Made by a program: the position numbers and the translations under genes. Shown here piece after piece: positions 40,060 through 48,927 of a stretch of 64,000 nt of DNA; within the stretch, counting starts at the first letter, position 1; every line of letters starts with the position of its first letter. The notes under the pieces were generated by a model. It did not search any database. It saw only the letters and a list, made by a program, of their open reading frames with translations, and had not been told where the DNA came from. The DNA lies in NCBI RefSeq assembly GCF_900142415.1, contig NZ_FRAU01000003.1, positions 188,307-252,306 on the forward strand. The letters are read 5' to 3'. The stretch is from Rhodothermus profundi. Its GTDB lineage: Bacteria; Bacteroidota; Rhodothermia; Rhodothermales; Rhodothermaceae.

Positions 40060-42099
40060 ATGCGAGGGATGCGGCTGCGAAACCCGTCCCAGATGCGTAG
40101 CGTTCGGACCTCGACCTGTGCCCCAAACTTCGAGCCGCCCTTGGACGAGGTCCAACACCTGCAGACAGACACAGAGGCCTGGACTCCCCGCTCGGCGGAA
40201 GCACTCTACCACGTGCCGGCGTGGGGGGCGGGTTATTTCCACGTTAATGACTCCGGGCACGTAGCTGTCCGTCCTTTAGGCCCTAACGGGCCATCCATCG
40301 ATCTGCTTGAAGTGGTTGCCCGTCTGCGCTCGCAGAATGTTCATCCACCTTTCCTGCTACGATTTCAAGATCTGCTGCGCACGCGCGTCACCCAGCTCAA
40401 CCGGGCCTTTCGGCGAGCCATTGCCGAAACAGGATATGCCAATACGTATCGGGGAGTCTATCCCATCAAAGTCAACCAGCTTCGTGAGGTTGTTGAAGAA
40501 ATCCTGGAAGCGGGCCTTCCTTTTTCCTTTGGCTTAGAATGCGGTTCCAAGTCCGAATTGCTGGCTACGCTGCCCTACCTGGACCGGGACGATATGCTGT
40601 TGATTTGCAACGGCTGTAAGGACCGGGCCATGATGCAGCTCATCCTGGCAGGGCAGCGTCTGGGCAAAAAAGTGATTCCCGTCATAGAGCGCATGGCAGA
40701 GTTTCAGTTGTTGCTGGAGGTGTTGGAGGACCGCACACTTCCCCCGGTTAGCCTGCCTGCTGCTTTTGGCATACGGTTGCGTCTATCGGCAACAGGATCC
40801 GGGCTGTGGTCTGAGTCTGGCGGTGAAACCTCCAAGTTCGGGCTATCGCTTGCCGAGCTTCTGGGCTTGCTCGACCACATTGCCGACAACCACTCAGCGC
40901 TCTCCCTGCAACTGTTGCACTTTCATATGGGCAGCCAGATTGCCCACCTGAAACAGGTGCAGGAAGCCGTTGCCGAAGCAACCCGCATCTATGCCCGGCT
41001 GCGCAAGCGGGGCCTTGGCATTACCTACCTGGACATTGGCGGAGGACTGGGCGTTACCTATGAGGCAGGGAATCCTGAAGCGCCAGGTAGTATCGACTAC
41101 ACGCTGGACGATTATGCCCGCGCCGTGGTAGCAACCGTACAACAGGTCTGCAACGCGGAAGATGTTCCTCCACCTGTCCTGATCTCTGAAAGCGGCCGAG
41201 CGCTAACCGCTTACCATTCGGTCTTTATAACTGAGGTGCTTGATACCCGCTCCCGTCACTACGAACGCCCCTCCTGGGCCGACGGGCAGCACCATGCCCT
41301 GCTGGAAGCGCTGCATCAACTCTACGAACTCGCCGCTTCTGAAGCCCCTCTTGCTCTGCATGAGCGTCTGGAGACGCTTCGCCACCAGGTCAACCAGGCC
41401 TTTCGGGAAGGTGCCCTCACACTCGAACAAAAAGCAACAGCCGAGCAGCTTTACTGGGCTACCTGCGCGCGCCTCTGCGAGCGCCTCCCCCAAGCCCCCG
41501 AAGCGTTGCAGGATCTGCCTGATCCCCTGCGCCAGCTTCCCACACAACTGGCAGATCATTACCTGTGCAATTTCTCTGTTTTTCGTTCCTTAATCGATCA
41601 CTGGGCCATCGGCCAGCACTTTCCCATTATGCCTATCCATCGGCTGGATGAGCCGCCCTCTCGACGAGGCATCCTGATCGACCTGACCTGCGACTCCGAC
41701 GGCCAGGTCCGGGACTTTGTTACGCCCGTTGGCGAAAAACACACGCTGGAGCTGCATCCTCTGCGTCCGGGTGAACCCTACTATTTAGGCTTCTTTCTCA
41801 TGGGCGCCTATCAGGACATCATGGGTGACCAGCACAACCTGTTTGGCCGTGTAACAGAAGCCCACATTTATCTTGATGAAGACGAACCGGGCAACTTTTA
41901 CGTTGAGCTGATCTTACCCGGTGCAACGGTCGAAGAGGAACTGGCTCAGGTGCAGTACTACCCCAATGACCTCGAGCGTCGCATGAACCACCTGATCCAG
42001 GAAAAAGTACGGACAGGCTTTATTCGTCCGCGTGAAGGCGTAGACCTCCTCGAGTTATACCGACGCATTCTGCGCACTTCCACCTACCTGGAACACTGA
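40060..42099 (+). CDS. speA: Biosynthetic arginine decarboxylase
   Basis: 679 aa PLP-dependent fold-III enzyme: YRGVYPIKVNQLREV with the PLP Lys137, LECGSKSELLA, LICNGCKDR, SGGETSKFGLS, LHFHMGSQIAHL, DIGGGLGVTYEG-like (YLDIGGGLGVTYEA), ISESGRALTAYH, LIDLTCDSDGQV and FFLMGAYQDIMGDQHNLFG. These align with E. coli SpeA throughout. It makes agmatine for polyamine synthesis. ATG codons at 40069 and 40093 are alternative starts, as the first ~45 residues are not conserved. It follows polB by 6 bp. Confidence 0.93.
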   Translation: MRGMRLRNPSQMRSVRTSTCAPNFEPPLDEVQHLQTDTEAWTPRSAEALYHVPAWGAGYFHVNDSGHVAVRPLGPNGPSIDLLEVVARLRSQNVHPPFLLRFQDLLRTRVTQLNRAFRRAIAETGYANTYRGVYPIKVNQLREVVEEILEAGLPFSFGLECGSKSELLATLPYLDRDDMLLICNGCKDRAMMQLILAGQRLGKKVIPVIERMAEFQLLLEVLEDRTLPPVSLPAAFGIRLRLSATGSGLWSESGGETSKFGLSLAELLGLLDHIADNHSALSLQLLHFHMGSQIAHLKQVQEAVAEATRIYARLRKRGLGITYLDIGGGLGVTYEAGNPEAPGSIDYTLDDYARAVVATVQQVCNAEDVPPPVLISESGRALTAYHSVFITEVLDTRSRHYERPSWADGQHHALLEALHQLYELAASEAPLALHERLETLRHQVNQAFREGALTLEQKATAEQLYWATCARLCERLPQAPEALQDLPDPLRQLPTQLADHYLCNFSVFRSLIDHWAIGQHFPIMPIHRLDEPPSRRGILIDLTCDSDGQVRDFVTPVGEKHTLELHPLRPGEPYYLGFFLMGAYQDIMGDQHNLFGRVTEAHIYLDEDEPGNFYVELILPGATVEEELAQVQYYPNDLERRMNHLIQEKVRTGFIRPREGVDLLELYRRILRTSTYLEH

Positions 42100-42101
42100 C
42101 G

Positions 42102-42572
42102 CTATGCTGCCCGGCGCCGTCCCCGGCGCAGCAAATACAGCGCAATACCCAGCAGTTGAGCCGGATTTACCGGTCGCACCAGACAGGCGTCTGCTCCCAC
42201 TTGATAGGCTTCCGTAATTACCTGCGGATTATCTTCCTGCAACACTACCAGCAGCGGTACGTCGGCCAGCGGCATCTCTCGACGCAACCGGATTATCCGC
42301 GTCCAGTCCGGTCGGGGCCCGCGGGCCTCTAACACCAGCAGTCGGCCAGAAAGCACGCTGTGAATTTCGACCAGTGAAGCCACCCAGTGCGTATCGGCCA
42401 CCTGAAAGCGTTGCACAACGGGAGGCGTCTCGGTCGTTTTTTCCGAATGCGGTACTTTCTGCAGTTGCACCTGGAGCGACTGAATTACGGCAAGGAGCTC
42501 GTTCAGGAATGATTGCAAGGGCTCCTTTGCTGCTGCACGTCCGGCTGAGGCCTGGTGGTTGATCGCCTGCAT
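42102..42572 (-). CDS. Pseudo-receiver (degenerate REC) protein
   Basis: 156 aa. The C-terminal two-thirds look like a REC domain: GRLLVLEARGPRPDW, DVPLLVVLQEDNPQVITEAY, GADACLVRPVNPAQLLGIAL. The phosphoacceptor Asp appears to be replaced by Glu82 or Ala83, and the conserved Lys of the KP pair is Arg133 (VRP). It is therefore unlikely to be phosphorylated normally. The N-terminal part is a helical segment (LQSFLNELLAVIQSLQVQLQ). No output domain is present. It is convergent with speA (2 bp apart). Such proteins can act as phosphorylation-independent adaptors. Confidence 0.65.
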   Translation of the reverse strand: MQAINHQASAGRAAAKEPLQSFLNELLAVIQSLQVQLQKVPHSEKTTETPPVVQRFQVADTHWVASLVEIHSVLSGRLLVLEARGPRPDWTRIIRLRREMPLADVPLLVVLQEDNPQVITEAYQVGADACLVRPVNPAQLLGIALYLLRRGRRRAA

Positions 42573-42677
42573 ATCTGAACAAAATGCTTAACTCCCTGGG
42601 GCTATTTCAAGTATCGGTTCAAAACCGGTGGGGATTAAGCCAGAGGAGCAAGCATCATGCCCGCTGGCATCGAGCGG

Positions 42678-44060
42678 TCAGCCACCCGGCGGAAACCGCC
42701 GCGGCAACGGCTCCGGCAGATCAGCTACGACATAAGCCATAATGGCCAGTGCGGCAATACACAGATTGAGTTCATGAGGATCCAGTTTGTCGATGGTGTC
42801 GGCGTCGGTATGATGATACCAGAAGTACCGCGTGCCGTCTACGCGCAATCCCATGCCCGGCACGCCTTCACGCATTAACGGAGCAATGTCAGCTCCCCCA
42901 CCTCCTTCCCAGATACGATCTGCTCCGATCGGCTGAAGCAATCGCGCTATCCTGCGAACGATGGCCAGCGCCTCGGGCGTCCCGGTAAATCCGAACCCCT
43001 CTGGTCGAAACACGCCGGCGTCCGATTCAATGGCCAGCACATGCCGGTCCAGTTCGTTTCGGTAGCGATTCCGGTACGCCAATGCCCCTCGCAGGCCGTT
43101 CTCTTCGTTGGTCCAGAGCACAACACGGATGGTTCGGCGTGGCCGCAATCCCAGCCGTTTCAAAAGTCGCACGGCTTCCCAGGCTGCCACGCATCCGCCT
43201 GCATCATCCATAGCCCCCTGCCCTACGTCCCATGAATCAATGTGTCCTCCTACGACAACAATTTCATCAGGACGCTCCCTTCCCACCAGCTCAGCCATCA
43301 CATTGCGCGACGGTACCTCTGGAAGCGTTTGCGCCTCCATGTAGAGCCAGAGTCGTGGCCGCTGCCCTCGATCCTGTAACCGTTGCAGCAGTTCGGCATC
43401 CTCGACGGTCAACGCAGCGTGTGGAATGCGCGGCACCCCTTGCTCGTAGCGCATGCTCCCGGTATGCGGCGTGTACAGCGAACGGGGTGTCACCGAGCGA
43501 ACCAGACTCGCTACCGCACCGGCGCGCGCAGCAGCTATCGCCCCCAACACGCGGTAACGTACGGTCTCCCCATAGGTGGTAAACGGCACGTTGAACACAA
43601 CAATACGTCCCTGCGCCGCTTCTCGCCGGGCTTCCAGTTCGTCAAAAGAGCGCACTACCAGCACCTCAGCCTCAATACCTTCGGGCGGTGTGGCTACGCT
43701 GCCTCCCAACCCCAGCACAGCCAGCTTCTTTCGATAAGGATAGCGGAGCTCCAGCGCCTCTTGCCCACGCACCCAACGAGGTACCATTACAGTATCCCCT
43801 CGAACGTTCTCCAGCCCGTCCTGACGCATGGTTTCCAGAATCCAATCAATGGCTCGCTCCAGTTGCGGAGTGCCGCTGAACCGCGGCCCAAACGTATCCA
43901 CCAGATAAGCCAAACGTTCGAACGCACTGCTGTCGGCCAGTGCTGTCTCGATAATGCGTTGTGCGATGGCCTCATAGCGGTTCCACAACGTATCCGATAG
44001 CGTCTGCGCCTGTGCAAGTCCGCTAATCACAAAAACGAGGGCGGTGATAAAGGAACGCAT
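42678..44060 (-). CDS. Secreted M28-family zinc aminopeptidase/carboxypeptidase Q-like
   Basis: 460 aa with a signal peptide (MRSFITALVFVISGLAQAQ). A PA-type insert lies in the middle (AAQGRIVVFNVPFTTYGETV). Zinc ligands follow the M28 order: VVGGHIDSWDVGQGAMDDAGG (split here as VVGGHIDSWD and GAMDDAGG), VVLWTNEENGLRGALAY, AIESDAGVF and FWYHHTDADTIDKLD. The organisation matches plasma glutamate carboxypeptidase (CPQ)-like enzymes. It would cleave peptides in the periplasm or outside. Divergent from the DUF429 gene. Confidence 0.9.
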   Translation of the reverse strand: MRSFITALVFVISGLAQAQTLSDTLWNRYEAIAQRIIETALADSSAFERLAYLVDTFGPRFSGTPQLERAIDWILETMRQDGLENVRGDTVMVPRWVRGQEALELRYPYRKKLAVLGLGGSVATPPEGIEAEVLVVRSFDELEARREAAQGRIVVFNVPFTTYGETVRYRVLGAIAAARAGAVASLVRSVTPRSLYTPHTGSMRYEQGVPRIPHAALTVEDAELLQRLQDRGQRPRLWLYMEAQTLPEVPSRNVMAELVGRERPDEIVVVGGHIDSWDVGQGAMDDAGGCVAAWEAVRLLKRLGLRPRRTIRVVLWTNEENGLRGALAYRNRYRNELDRHVLAIESDAGVFRPEGFGFTGTPEALAIVRRIARLLQPIGADRIWEGGGGADIAPLMREGVPGMGLRVDGTRYFWYHHTDADTIDKLDPHELNLCIAALAIMAYVVADLPEPLPRRFPPGG

Positions 44061-44125
44061 AATGGCTTGACCGACAGGTTAACCCGGATTATCGTGTAGC
44101 TTACAAAACCTGCTGCAGAAACGCC

Positions 44126-44734
44126 ATGCCTTCTCCCGCATCTGACAGTTACTGCGGCCTAGATTTTGGCGCCCGCACGGCAGGCACAACGGTGCTCGCC
44201 TGGAACGGCCGCGACGGCCGCCTCCACCTGCGCGCCTGCCCTCGCCAGACCGATGCCGACCTCTGGCTCAAACGGTTGCTCACTCCGCATCCACCGCGCC
44301 TCCTTGCCATCGACGCCCCCCTCAGCCTCCCGCGCGCCTATTGCGGTCCTCCTCAGGACAAAGCCCCCGACTTTTTCTTTCGCGCGGCTGACCGCCTGGC
44401 CGGTGCCATGTCTCCGCTTTTTCTGGGAGGACTGACTGCACGCGCTATTGCCCTGGCTCACCACCTGCGCCGCCTCGGTAGCACCGTGCTGGAAACCTAT
44501 CCGCGCCTGATCGTCCAACGCCGCCTGCCCGAAAACCTTCAGGCTCGCTACCGCCGCGACGACCCCGCCGTTTTTGCCCACGATCTATTACCCCTGCTGC
44601 CCCAACCCTGCGCCGAACCTCCCGTTAGCTGGCACGGCGTGGACGCTCTCCTGGCCTGGTGGACCGCCTGGCGCTATGCGCACCATCAGGCCGCTTCCCT
44701 GGGAGACCCCGACGAGGGCCTGATCTGGTATTGA
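44126..44734 (+). CDS. DUF429 domain protein, predicted RNase H-like nuclease
   Basis: 202 aa. CGLDFGARTAGTTVLAW at the start gives the first acidic residue of an RNase H-like fold, LLAIDAPLSLPR the second, and VSWHGVDALLAWWTAWR near the end a third (D in GVDAL). This is the DUF429 family, predicted nucleases of unknown substrate. The segment CGPPQDKAPDFFFRAAD is the expected insert. Cytoplasmic, no signal peptide. The start is 65 bp from the divergent M28 gene. Activity is not proven for the family. Confidence 0.75.
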   Translation: MPSPASDSYCGLDFGARTAGTTVLAWNGRDGRLHLRACPRQTDADLWLKRLLTPHPPRLLAIDAPLSLPRAYCGPPQDKAPDFFFRAADRLAGAMSPLFLGGLTARAIALAHHLRRLGSTVLETYPRLIVQRRLPENLQARYRRDDPAVFAHDLLPLLPQPCAEPPVSWHGVDALLAWWTAWRYAHHQAASLGDPDEGLIWY

Positions 44735-44738
44735 ATGG

Positions 44739-45437
44739 TTAAAAATGAAACGTCAATCCCAGACGCCAGATAAGCACATTCGTTCGCGAACGATATACGT
44801 CGTAGAAGACGCGTCCGTTAACGCGTCGTATAGATCCTTTGCGCAGGTATTCCGCTTCGGATCCATACAGATAGCGTCCTCCTACATGCAGCAGCAGCCG
44901 CTGCCGTCTTCGGGGGGTAGCTTTCTGATACAGTTCGATTTCCACGCCCCCTCCATACCCATAACTCAGCGCCACATCTTCATAGTTGGTCGAAGCGGCA
45001 ATTTCTTCTTGCTGTTCGCTTTCGATAGAAGTGCGGGTGTAGAAATAACGCCCACCAGCCAATCCTTCTACAAAGGGCCAGAGTCGCCCTAGCGCGGGCT
45101 GCACGCGCATCACCAGATGCCCCATGGCCATGTTGTTGACCGTCTCCACATCGACCGTTACGTCCGGAATAGTCATGCTAAACGGCTCTTTTCGGCGTTC
45201 TACACCGTAGATCATGAACCCGAGCTCTGCGCCCAGAAAGAGCGGTGCATGCTGAAAGCGCCAACCTACGTCAAAGTCCAGCCCGAAGCCTGCATTGTCA
45301 ACGTTAGCTCGGAAAGCTCCTTGTGGGATTCCGGCGAGCAAGTAGACGCTTCCTTGAAAGGTTGTTTGCGCCTGTGCAGAAAGGCTCAGCCATACCCCCA
45401 GCATTATTCCGGGCAGTATGCGCATGATGCCCCGCAT
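44739..45437 (-). CDS. Outer-membrane beta-barrel protein
   Basis: 232 aa from ATG 45437, which gives a good signal peptide (MRGIMRILPGIMLGVWLSLSAQA); an upstream codon at 45476 would bury it. Alternating aromatic strands (GFGLDFDVGWRFQHAPLFLG, HLVMRVQPALGRLWPFVEG, LSYGYGGGVEIELYQK, LLHVGGRYLYGS) end with the terminal aromatic motif WRLGLTFHF. This is the OmpA/OprF-like small barrel pattern of Bacteroidetes outer-membrane proteins. Function unknown; nothing marks it as a transporter. Convergent with the DUF429 gene (4 bp apart). Confidence 0.8.
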   Translation of the reverse strand: MRGIMRILPGIMLGVWLSLSAQAQTTFQGSVYLLAGIPQGAFRANVDNAGFGLDFDVGWRFQHAPLFLGAELGFMIYGVERRKEPFSMTIPDVTVDVETVNNMAMGHLVMRVQPALGRLWPFVEGLAGGRYFYTRTSIESEQQEEIAASTNYEDVALSYGYGGGVEIELYQKATPRRRQRLLLHVGGRYLYGSEAEYLRKGSIRRVNGRVFYDVYRSRTNVLIWRLGLTFHF

Positions 45438-45490
45438 GTGACGGTTATCTGTGCTATGCAGGTCATGCCGCAACATATGCGTTCCGTTGC

Positions 45491-46702
45491 TTATGGATGC
45501 GCAGGATTCGGTGCGCTAGCGTCCTTTGCAAAGACAGCTCGTCCGTTCCGCGCAAACAGATCATAGCCTTCCGGTTGAGGCTGTCCCAGGAGCAACTCAG
45601 CCAGCAGTCGCCCCATGCGGAAACTATATCCCATGCCATGTCCGGTAAAACCAGCTACCCAGTAACTACCTGGCAGCCCGGGAATCTGGTCGATCATCGG
45701 AAGACCATCTGGCGAAAACCCCATCGTGCCACTCCAGCGACAACGCACCCTGAGCCCCGTGGTCTGGGGAAAATAGGCCTGCAAATAGCGCTCCAGATCA
45801 GCCTGCAGAGCCTCAGTCGTGACATCGTCATATCCTACTTCTTCCTCCAGATGTAAATGCCGGGCACCGCCCAGCAGTAACGTACCATCACGCAGTTGAC
45901 GCAGATAAAAAAAGCCTTCATGTGAGTAGACCGGACAGGGAATCCAGCGCTGGCGCGCTGGCTCGGTAGCCAACATCTGGGCGCGCACAGGTCGCACATA
46001 AGCGGCTGTCTCCGGTAGCAGCCGGGGAAGATAGGCGTTTAGCGCCAGTAGCACTTGCCCGGCTCGGATTGCCCCATAAGGTGTCTCTAGCCGCACCCCC
46101 TCATTACAGGGCATCAGTGCCAGCACGGGATGGTGCGTCAGCACGGTTGCCGTGCTCTGGATAGCCAGGTACCGCACAAAGGCTACTGGATCCAGACAGC
46201 CTCCTTCAGGCAGATACAGCCCACCACGATATCCCTGCGCCTGAAGCCGCCGGTTCACCTCGGCAGACGTCAGAAAAATCACCGGTATGCCATCGCTTCG
46301 GAGCAAAGCGACAGCCTGTTGCAGCCGCGCTTCTTCTTCGGCTGAGCCTGCCACAATCAGCGCTCCGCTGCTCTCCCAGTCAAAGGCAGCCGGATCCAGT
46401 TCACGCAACAGCAGCGAGCGATTCTCCCGCGTAAACTGCCAGAGCCTGCGCGCTCGCGTTTCGCCGTATCGGCGACAATCCTTCAGAAAATCGGCCGATG
46501 CGCCGGGCAAGATGAACCCGGCATTGCGCCCACTGGCCCCATCGGCCAGCGCGCTGGCTTCCAGCAGCATCAGACGCAACTGCGGCCGAAGCCGACGCAG
46601 CCAGAAGGCAGTAGCACACCCAATGACCCCGCCTCCGACAATAGCAATGTCGGCGATGCGTTCGGCCGCCTGATGTTGTCGCTGCCAGTAAGATCGTGTC
46701 AC
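45491..46702 (-). CDS. FAD-dependent oxidoreductase, DAO family (D-amino-acid/glycine oxidase-like)
   Basis: 403 aa with the FAD motif IAIVGGGVIGCATAFWLRRL near the N-terminus (about residues 19-38), ASGRNAGFILPGASA, and the C-terminal WVAGFTGHGMGYSFRMGRLLAEL. This is the DadA/SoxA/glycine-oxidase superfamily, which oxidises amines or imino acids with FAD. The substrate cannot be assigned. Gene order on the minus strand is amidohydrolases, AcuI-like reductase, then this gene 2 bp later, so it is likely co-transcribed with them. Confidence 0.85.
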   Translation of the reverse strand: MTRSYWQRQHQAAERIADIAIVGGGVIGCATAFWLRRLRPQLRLMLLEASALADGASGRNAGFILPGASADFLKDCRRYGETRARRLWQFTRENRSLLLRELDPAAFDWESSGALIVAGSAEEEARLQQAVALLRSDGIPVIFLTSAEVNRRLQAQGYRGGLYLPEGGCLDPVAFVRYLAIQSTATVLTHHPVLALMPCNEGVRLETPYGAIRAGQVLLALNAYLPRLLPETAAYVRPVRAQMLATEPARQRWIPCPVYSHEGFFYLRQLRDGTLLLGGARHLHLEEEVGYDDVTTEALQADLERYLQAYFPQTTGLRVRCRWSGTMGFSPDGLPMIDQIPGLPGSYWVAGFTGHGMGYSFRMGRLLAELLLGQPQPEGYDLFARNGRAVFAKDASAPNPAHP

Positions 46703-46704
46703 GG

Positions 46705-47691
46705 CTACGTCCGTACGTCAACGACCAGGCGGCCCTGCGTTTTACCGGCAAGCATCGCTTCACTCCACTGTGGCACTTCCGAAAGCGGAATGACACGGGT
46801 AACCCGGTGGAGCGCTTCCTTAGGCAGATCGTGCGTCAGACGATGCCAGGCCCGACGCCGTCGCTCCTGAGGGCAGGTGTTCGAATCAATGCCCAGCAGG
46901 TTAACACCACGCAGAATAAATGGAAAAACTGTGGTGGTGAACTCGTGGCTCTGCGCTAACCCGCAGGCAGCGACGCTACCATGGCGCTTGATCTGACTGA
47001 GCAGGGCTGCCAGCGTTGCGCCTCCAACCGTATCAACAGCTCCTGCCCAGCGTCCGGAGTCGAGCGGTCGCCGGGGTCCCTGCCCCAGCTCCTGCCGGTC
47101 TATGACGCGTGCTGCCCCCAGCGCCTGCAGCAGCCCATGAGCCGCAGGCTTACCCGTGGAGGCCACCACCTCGTAGCCCAGGTGGGCCAGAATAGCTACA
47201 GCCAGACTTCCCACCCCACCACTGGCGCCTGTCACTACAACCTCGCCCTGATCTGGCATGAGACCGTGCTCTTCAAGCGCCATCACCGAAAGCATGGCCG
47301 TAAAACCAGCCGTGCCAATGGCCATCGCCTCCAGGGGTGTAAGCCGACGAGGAAGCGGCACTACCCATTCAGCGCGCACGCGGGCCCGCGTTGCGTATCC
47401 TCCCCACTGCGACTCTCCAATTCCCCAGCCTGTTACGATCACCGTCTGACCGGGCTTGAGATTGGGATTACTCGATTCCAGAACGGTACCTACCAGGTCA
47501 ATACCTGGTACGAAGGGATAGTCTCCGCGAATGATTTTTCCCCTGCCCGTGACCGCCAGGGCATCCTTGTAATTCAGACTGGAGTAATGCACCTCCAGCA
47601 GCACGTCGCCTTCTGGCAGACGTTCTTCCGGCAGCGTCTCCACACGCGGTTGAATTGAGCCGGCTTCGTTGTACAGGACCAGTGCTCGCAT
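46705..47691 (-). CDS. YhdH/YhfP-type (AcuI-like) NADPH quinone or acrylyl-CoA reductase
   Basis: 328 aa from ATG 47691 (4 bp after the upstream amidohydrolase stop); an upstream start at 47730 would overlap that gene. Medium-chain reductase fold: LNYKDALAVTGRGKI, FVPGIDLVGTV, VIVTGWGIGESQWGGYA, NADPH motif VVVTGASGGVGSLAVAILA, and the family-typical GVNLLGIDSNTCPQERR near the C-terminus. Members reduce acrylyl-CoA or small quinones with NADPH. No zinc-binding Cys cluster, as expected. The physiological substrate is not given by context. Confidence 0.88.
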   Translation of the reverse strand: MRALVLYNEAGSIQPRVETLPEERLPEGDVLLEVHYSSLNYKDALAVTGRGKIIRGDYPFVPGIDLVGTVLESSNPNLKPGQTVIVTGWGIGESQWGGYATRARVRAEWVVPLPRRLTPLEAMAIGTAGFTAMLSVMALEEHGLMPDQGEVVVTGASGGVGSLAVAILAHLGYEVVASTGKPAAHGLLQALGAARVIDRQELGQGPRRPLDSGRWAGAVDTVGGATLAALLSQIKRHGSVAACGLAQSHEFTTTVFPFILRGVNLLGIDSNTCPQERRRRAWHRLTHDLPKEALHRVTRVIPLSEVPQWSEAMLAGKTQGRLVVDVRT

Positions 47692-47695
47692 GGAA

Positions 47696-48901
47696 TTACT
47701 GACAGGTTTGGTGAACGAGTTCGCCTTCAATGATTACGCCACATACGTGCGTGGTGTACTCGAAGGGATCGCCGTCGAAAAGCACCAGATCGGCATCTTT
47801 ACCGGGTTCTAACGAGCCTACGCGATCCGCAATTCCCAGAATACGGGCGGCCTGAATCGTCAAGGCCTCCAGCGCAGCCATACGGGGCAACCCGTTGGCT
47901 ACGGCCATCGCCGCTTCAAACAGGACCACCCGCGTCTTAGGCACATAGCTTTCAAAGCCACTCTGGAAGGCAAAAGGAATGCCCGCCTCATAAAGCCTGG
48001 CCGCCGTTTCGAGGGTGGCATTGACCGTTTCGCCCCGGGGACGCACCATTGTCGGATGCAGAATCACCGGAACGCCAGCCTTCTTGATCTCATCCAGCAC
48101 CAGGTACGCCTCCGCAGCCCCATCCAGAATCAATCGAAAGCCAAACTCGCGTTGCAGGCGCAGCGCTGCCATGATTTCAGGCACCTGCTGCGCTGTGATC
48201 ATCAGCGGAATTTCGCCATCGAGCACGCGAACAAGCGTCTCCAACCCCAGATCTGGATCAGGACGCCGCGCCGGATCCGAAGCCTGCCGCTTGCGGCGAT
48301 AGGCCTGGGCTTTGAGCAGTTCGGCCCGTAGCATGGCCACCGCCTTGGCGCGAGTCCCGGGACTGCGAAAGTAGCGTTCAATCATGGGGCCCAGCGTGGC
48401 CGCAACGGTCGCCACAGAATCAACCAGCGCCTCTTCGACTGTTTCGCCGCGCGTTTTGACCAGCATGGTCTGGCCACTGATGACCGCCCCTGGCCCGTGA
48501 CCGGTGTGCAACGTTGTCACGCCGAAGCTGCGCACCCATGCTACCAGTTTTTCCCGTGCATTGTAGGCGTCAATAGCCCGCAGCTCTGGCTGGATCGGAT
48601 CGGAACGGTCCAGTTGATCCTGGTCGTGGTCATAGTTCAGGATGCCGGCCAATCCGACCACGCTGTGCGCGTCGATAAGCCCGGGCGTAACAACAGCGGC
48701 TTCCAGCACCTGGTATCCTTCGGGAACGCGAACGTCCTGTGCCGGTCCGACCTGTTCAATTTTTCCATCCCGGATCAGCACAACCCCCTCTATAATCGGA
48801 GCGCCGCTCATTGTATAGAGCGTATCCGCCCGCACAGCCAGTTGTGCCCGGGCAGAAGCCACGCATAACGACAGTCCGACCAGCAGACTCCATGCTTTCA
48901 T
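47696..48901 (-). CDS. Secreted amidohydrolase paralogue lacking metal ligands
   Basis: 401 aa from ATG 48901 with a signal peptide (WSLLVGLSLCVASARAQ); a TTG at 48931 is possible but unnecessary. The fold is that of the upstream neighbour (IDAHSVVGLAG, ALRLQREFGFRLILDGAAEAY, AARILGIADRVGSLEPGKDADLVLFDG). The metal-binding HxH is reduced to a single His79 (AHSVVG). FHTHRHDDI is ITAQQVPEI, VLHHVSEAW is ILDGAAEAY, and IHTDDLITD is FQSGFESYV. It should therefore be inactive as a hydrolase and may pair with the intact enzyme. It lies 27 bp downstream of it. Confidence 0.82.
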   Translation of the reverse strand: MKAWSLLVGLSLCVASARAQLAVRADTLYTMSGAPIIEGVVLIRDGKIEQVGPAQDVRVPEGYQVLEAAVVTPGLIDAHSVVGLAGILNYDHDQDQLDRSDPIQPELRAIDAYNAREKLVAWVRSFGVTTLHTGHGPGAVISGQTMLVKTRGETVEEALVDSVATVAATLGPMIERYFRSPGTRAKAVAMLRAELLKAQAYRRKRQASDPARRPDPDLGLETLVRVLDGEIPLMITAQQVPEIMAALRLQREFGFRLILDGAAEAYLVLDEIKKAGVPVILHPTMVRPRGETVNATLETAARLYEAGIPFAFQSGFESYVPKTRVVLFEAAMAVANGLPRMAALEALTIQAARILGIADRVGSLEPGKDADLVLFDGDPFEYTTHVCGVIIEGELVHQTCQ

Positions 48902-48927
48902 AGCACCCAATCCATTTTTTTCCTGGT

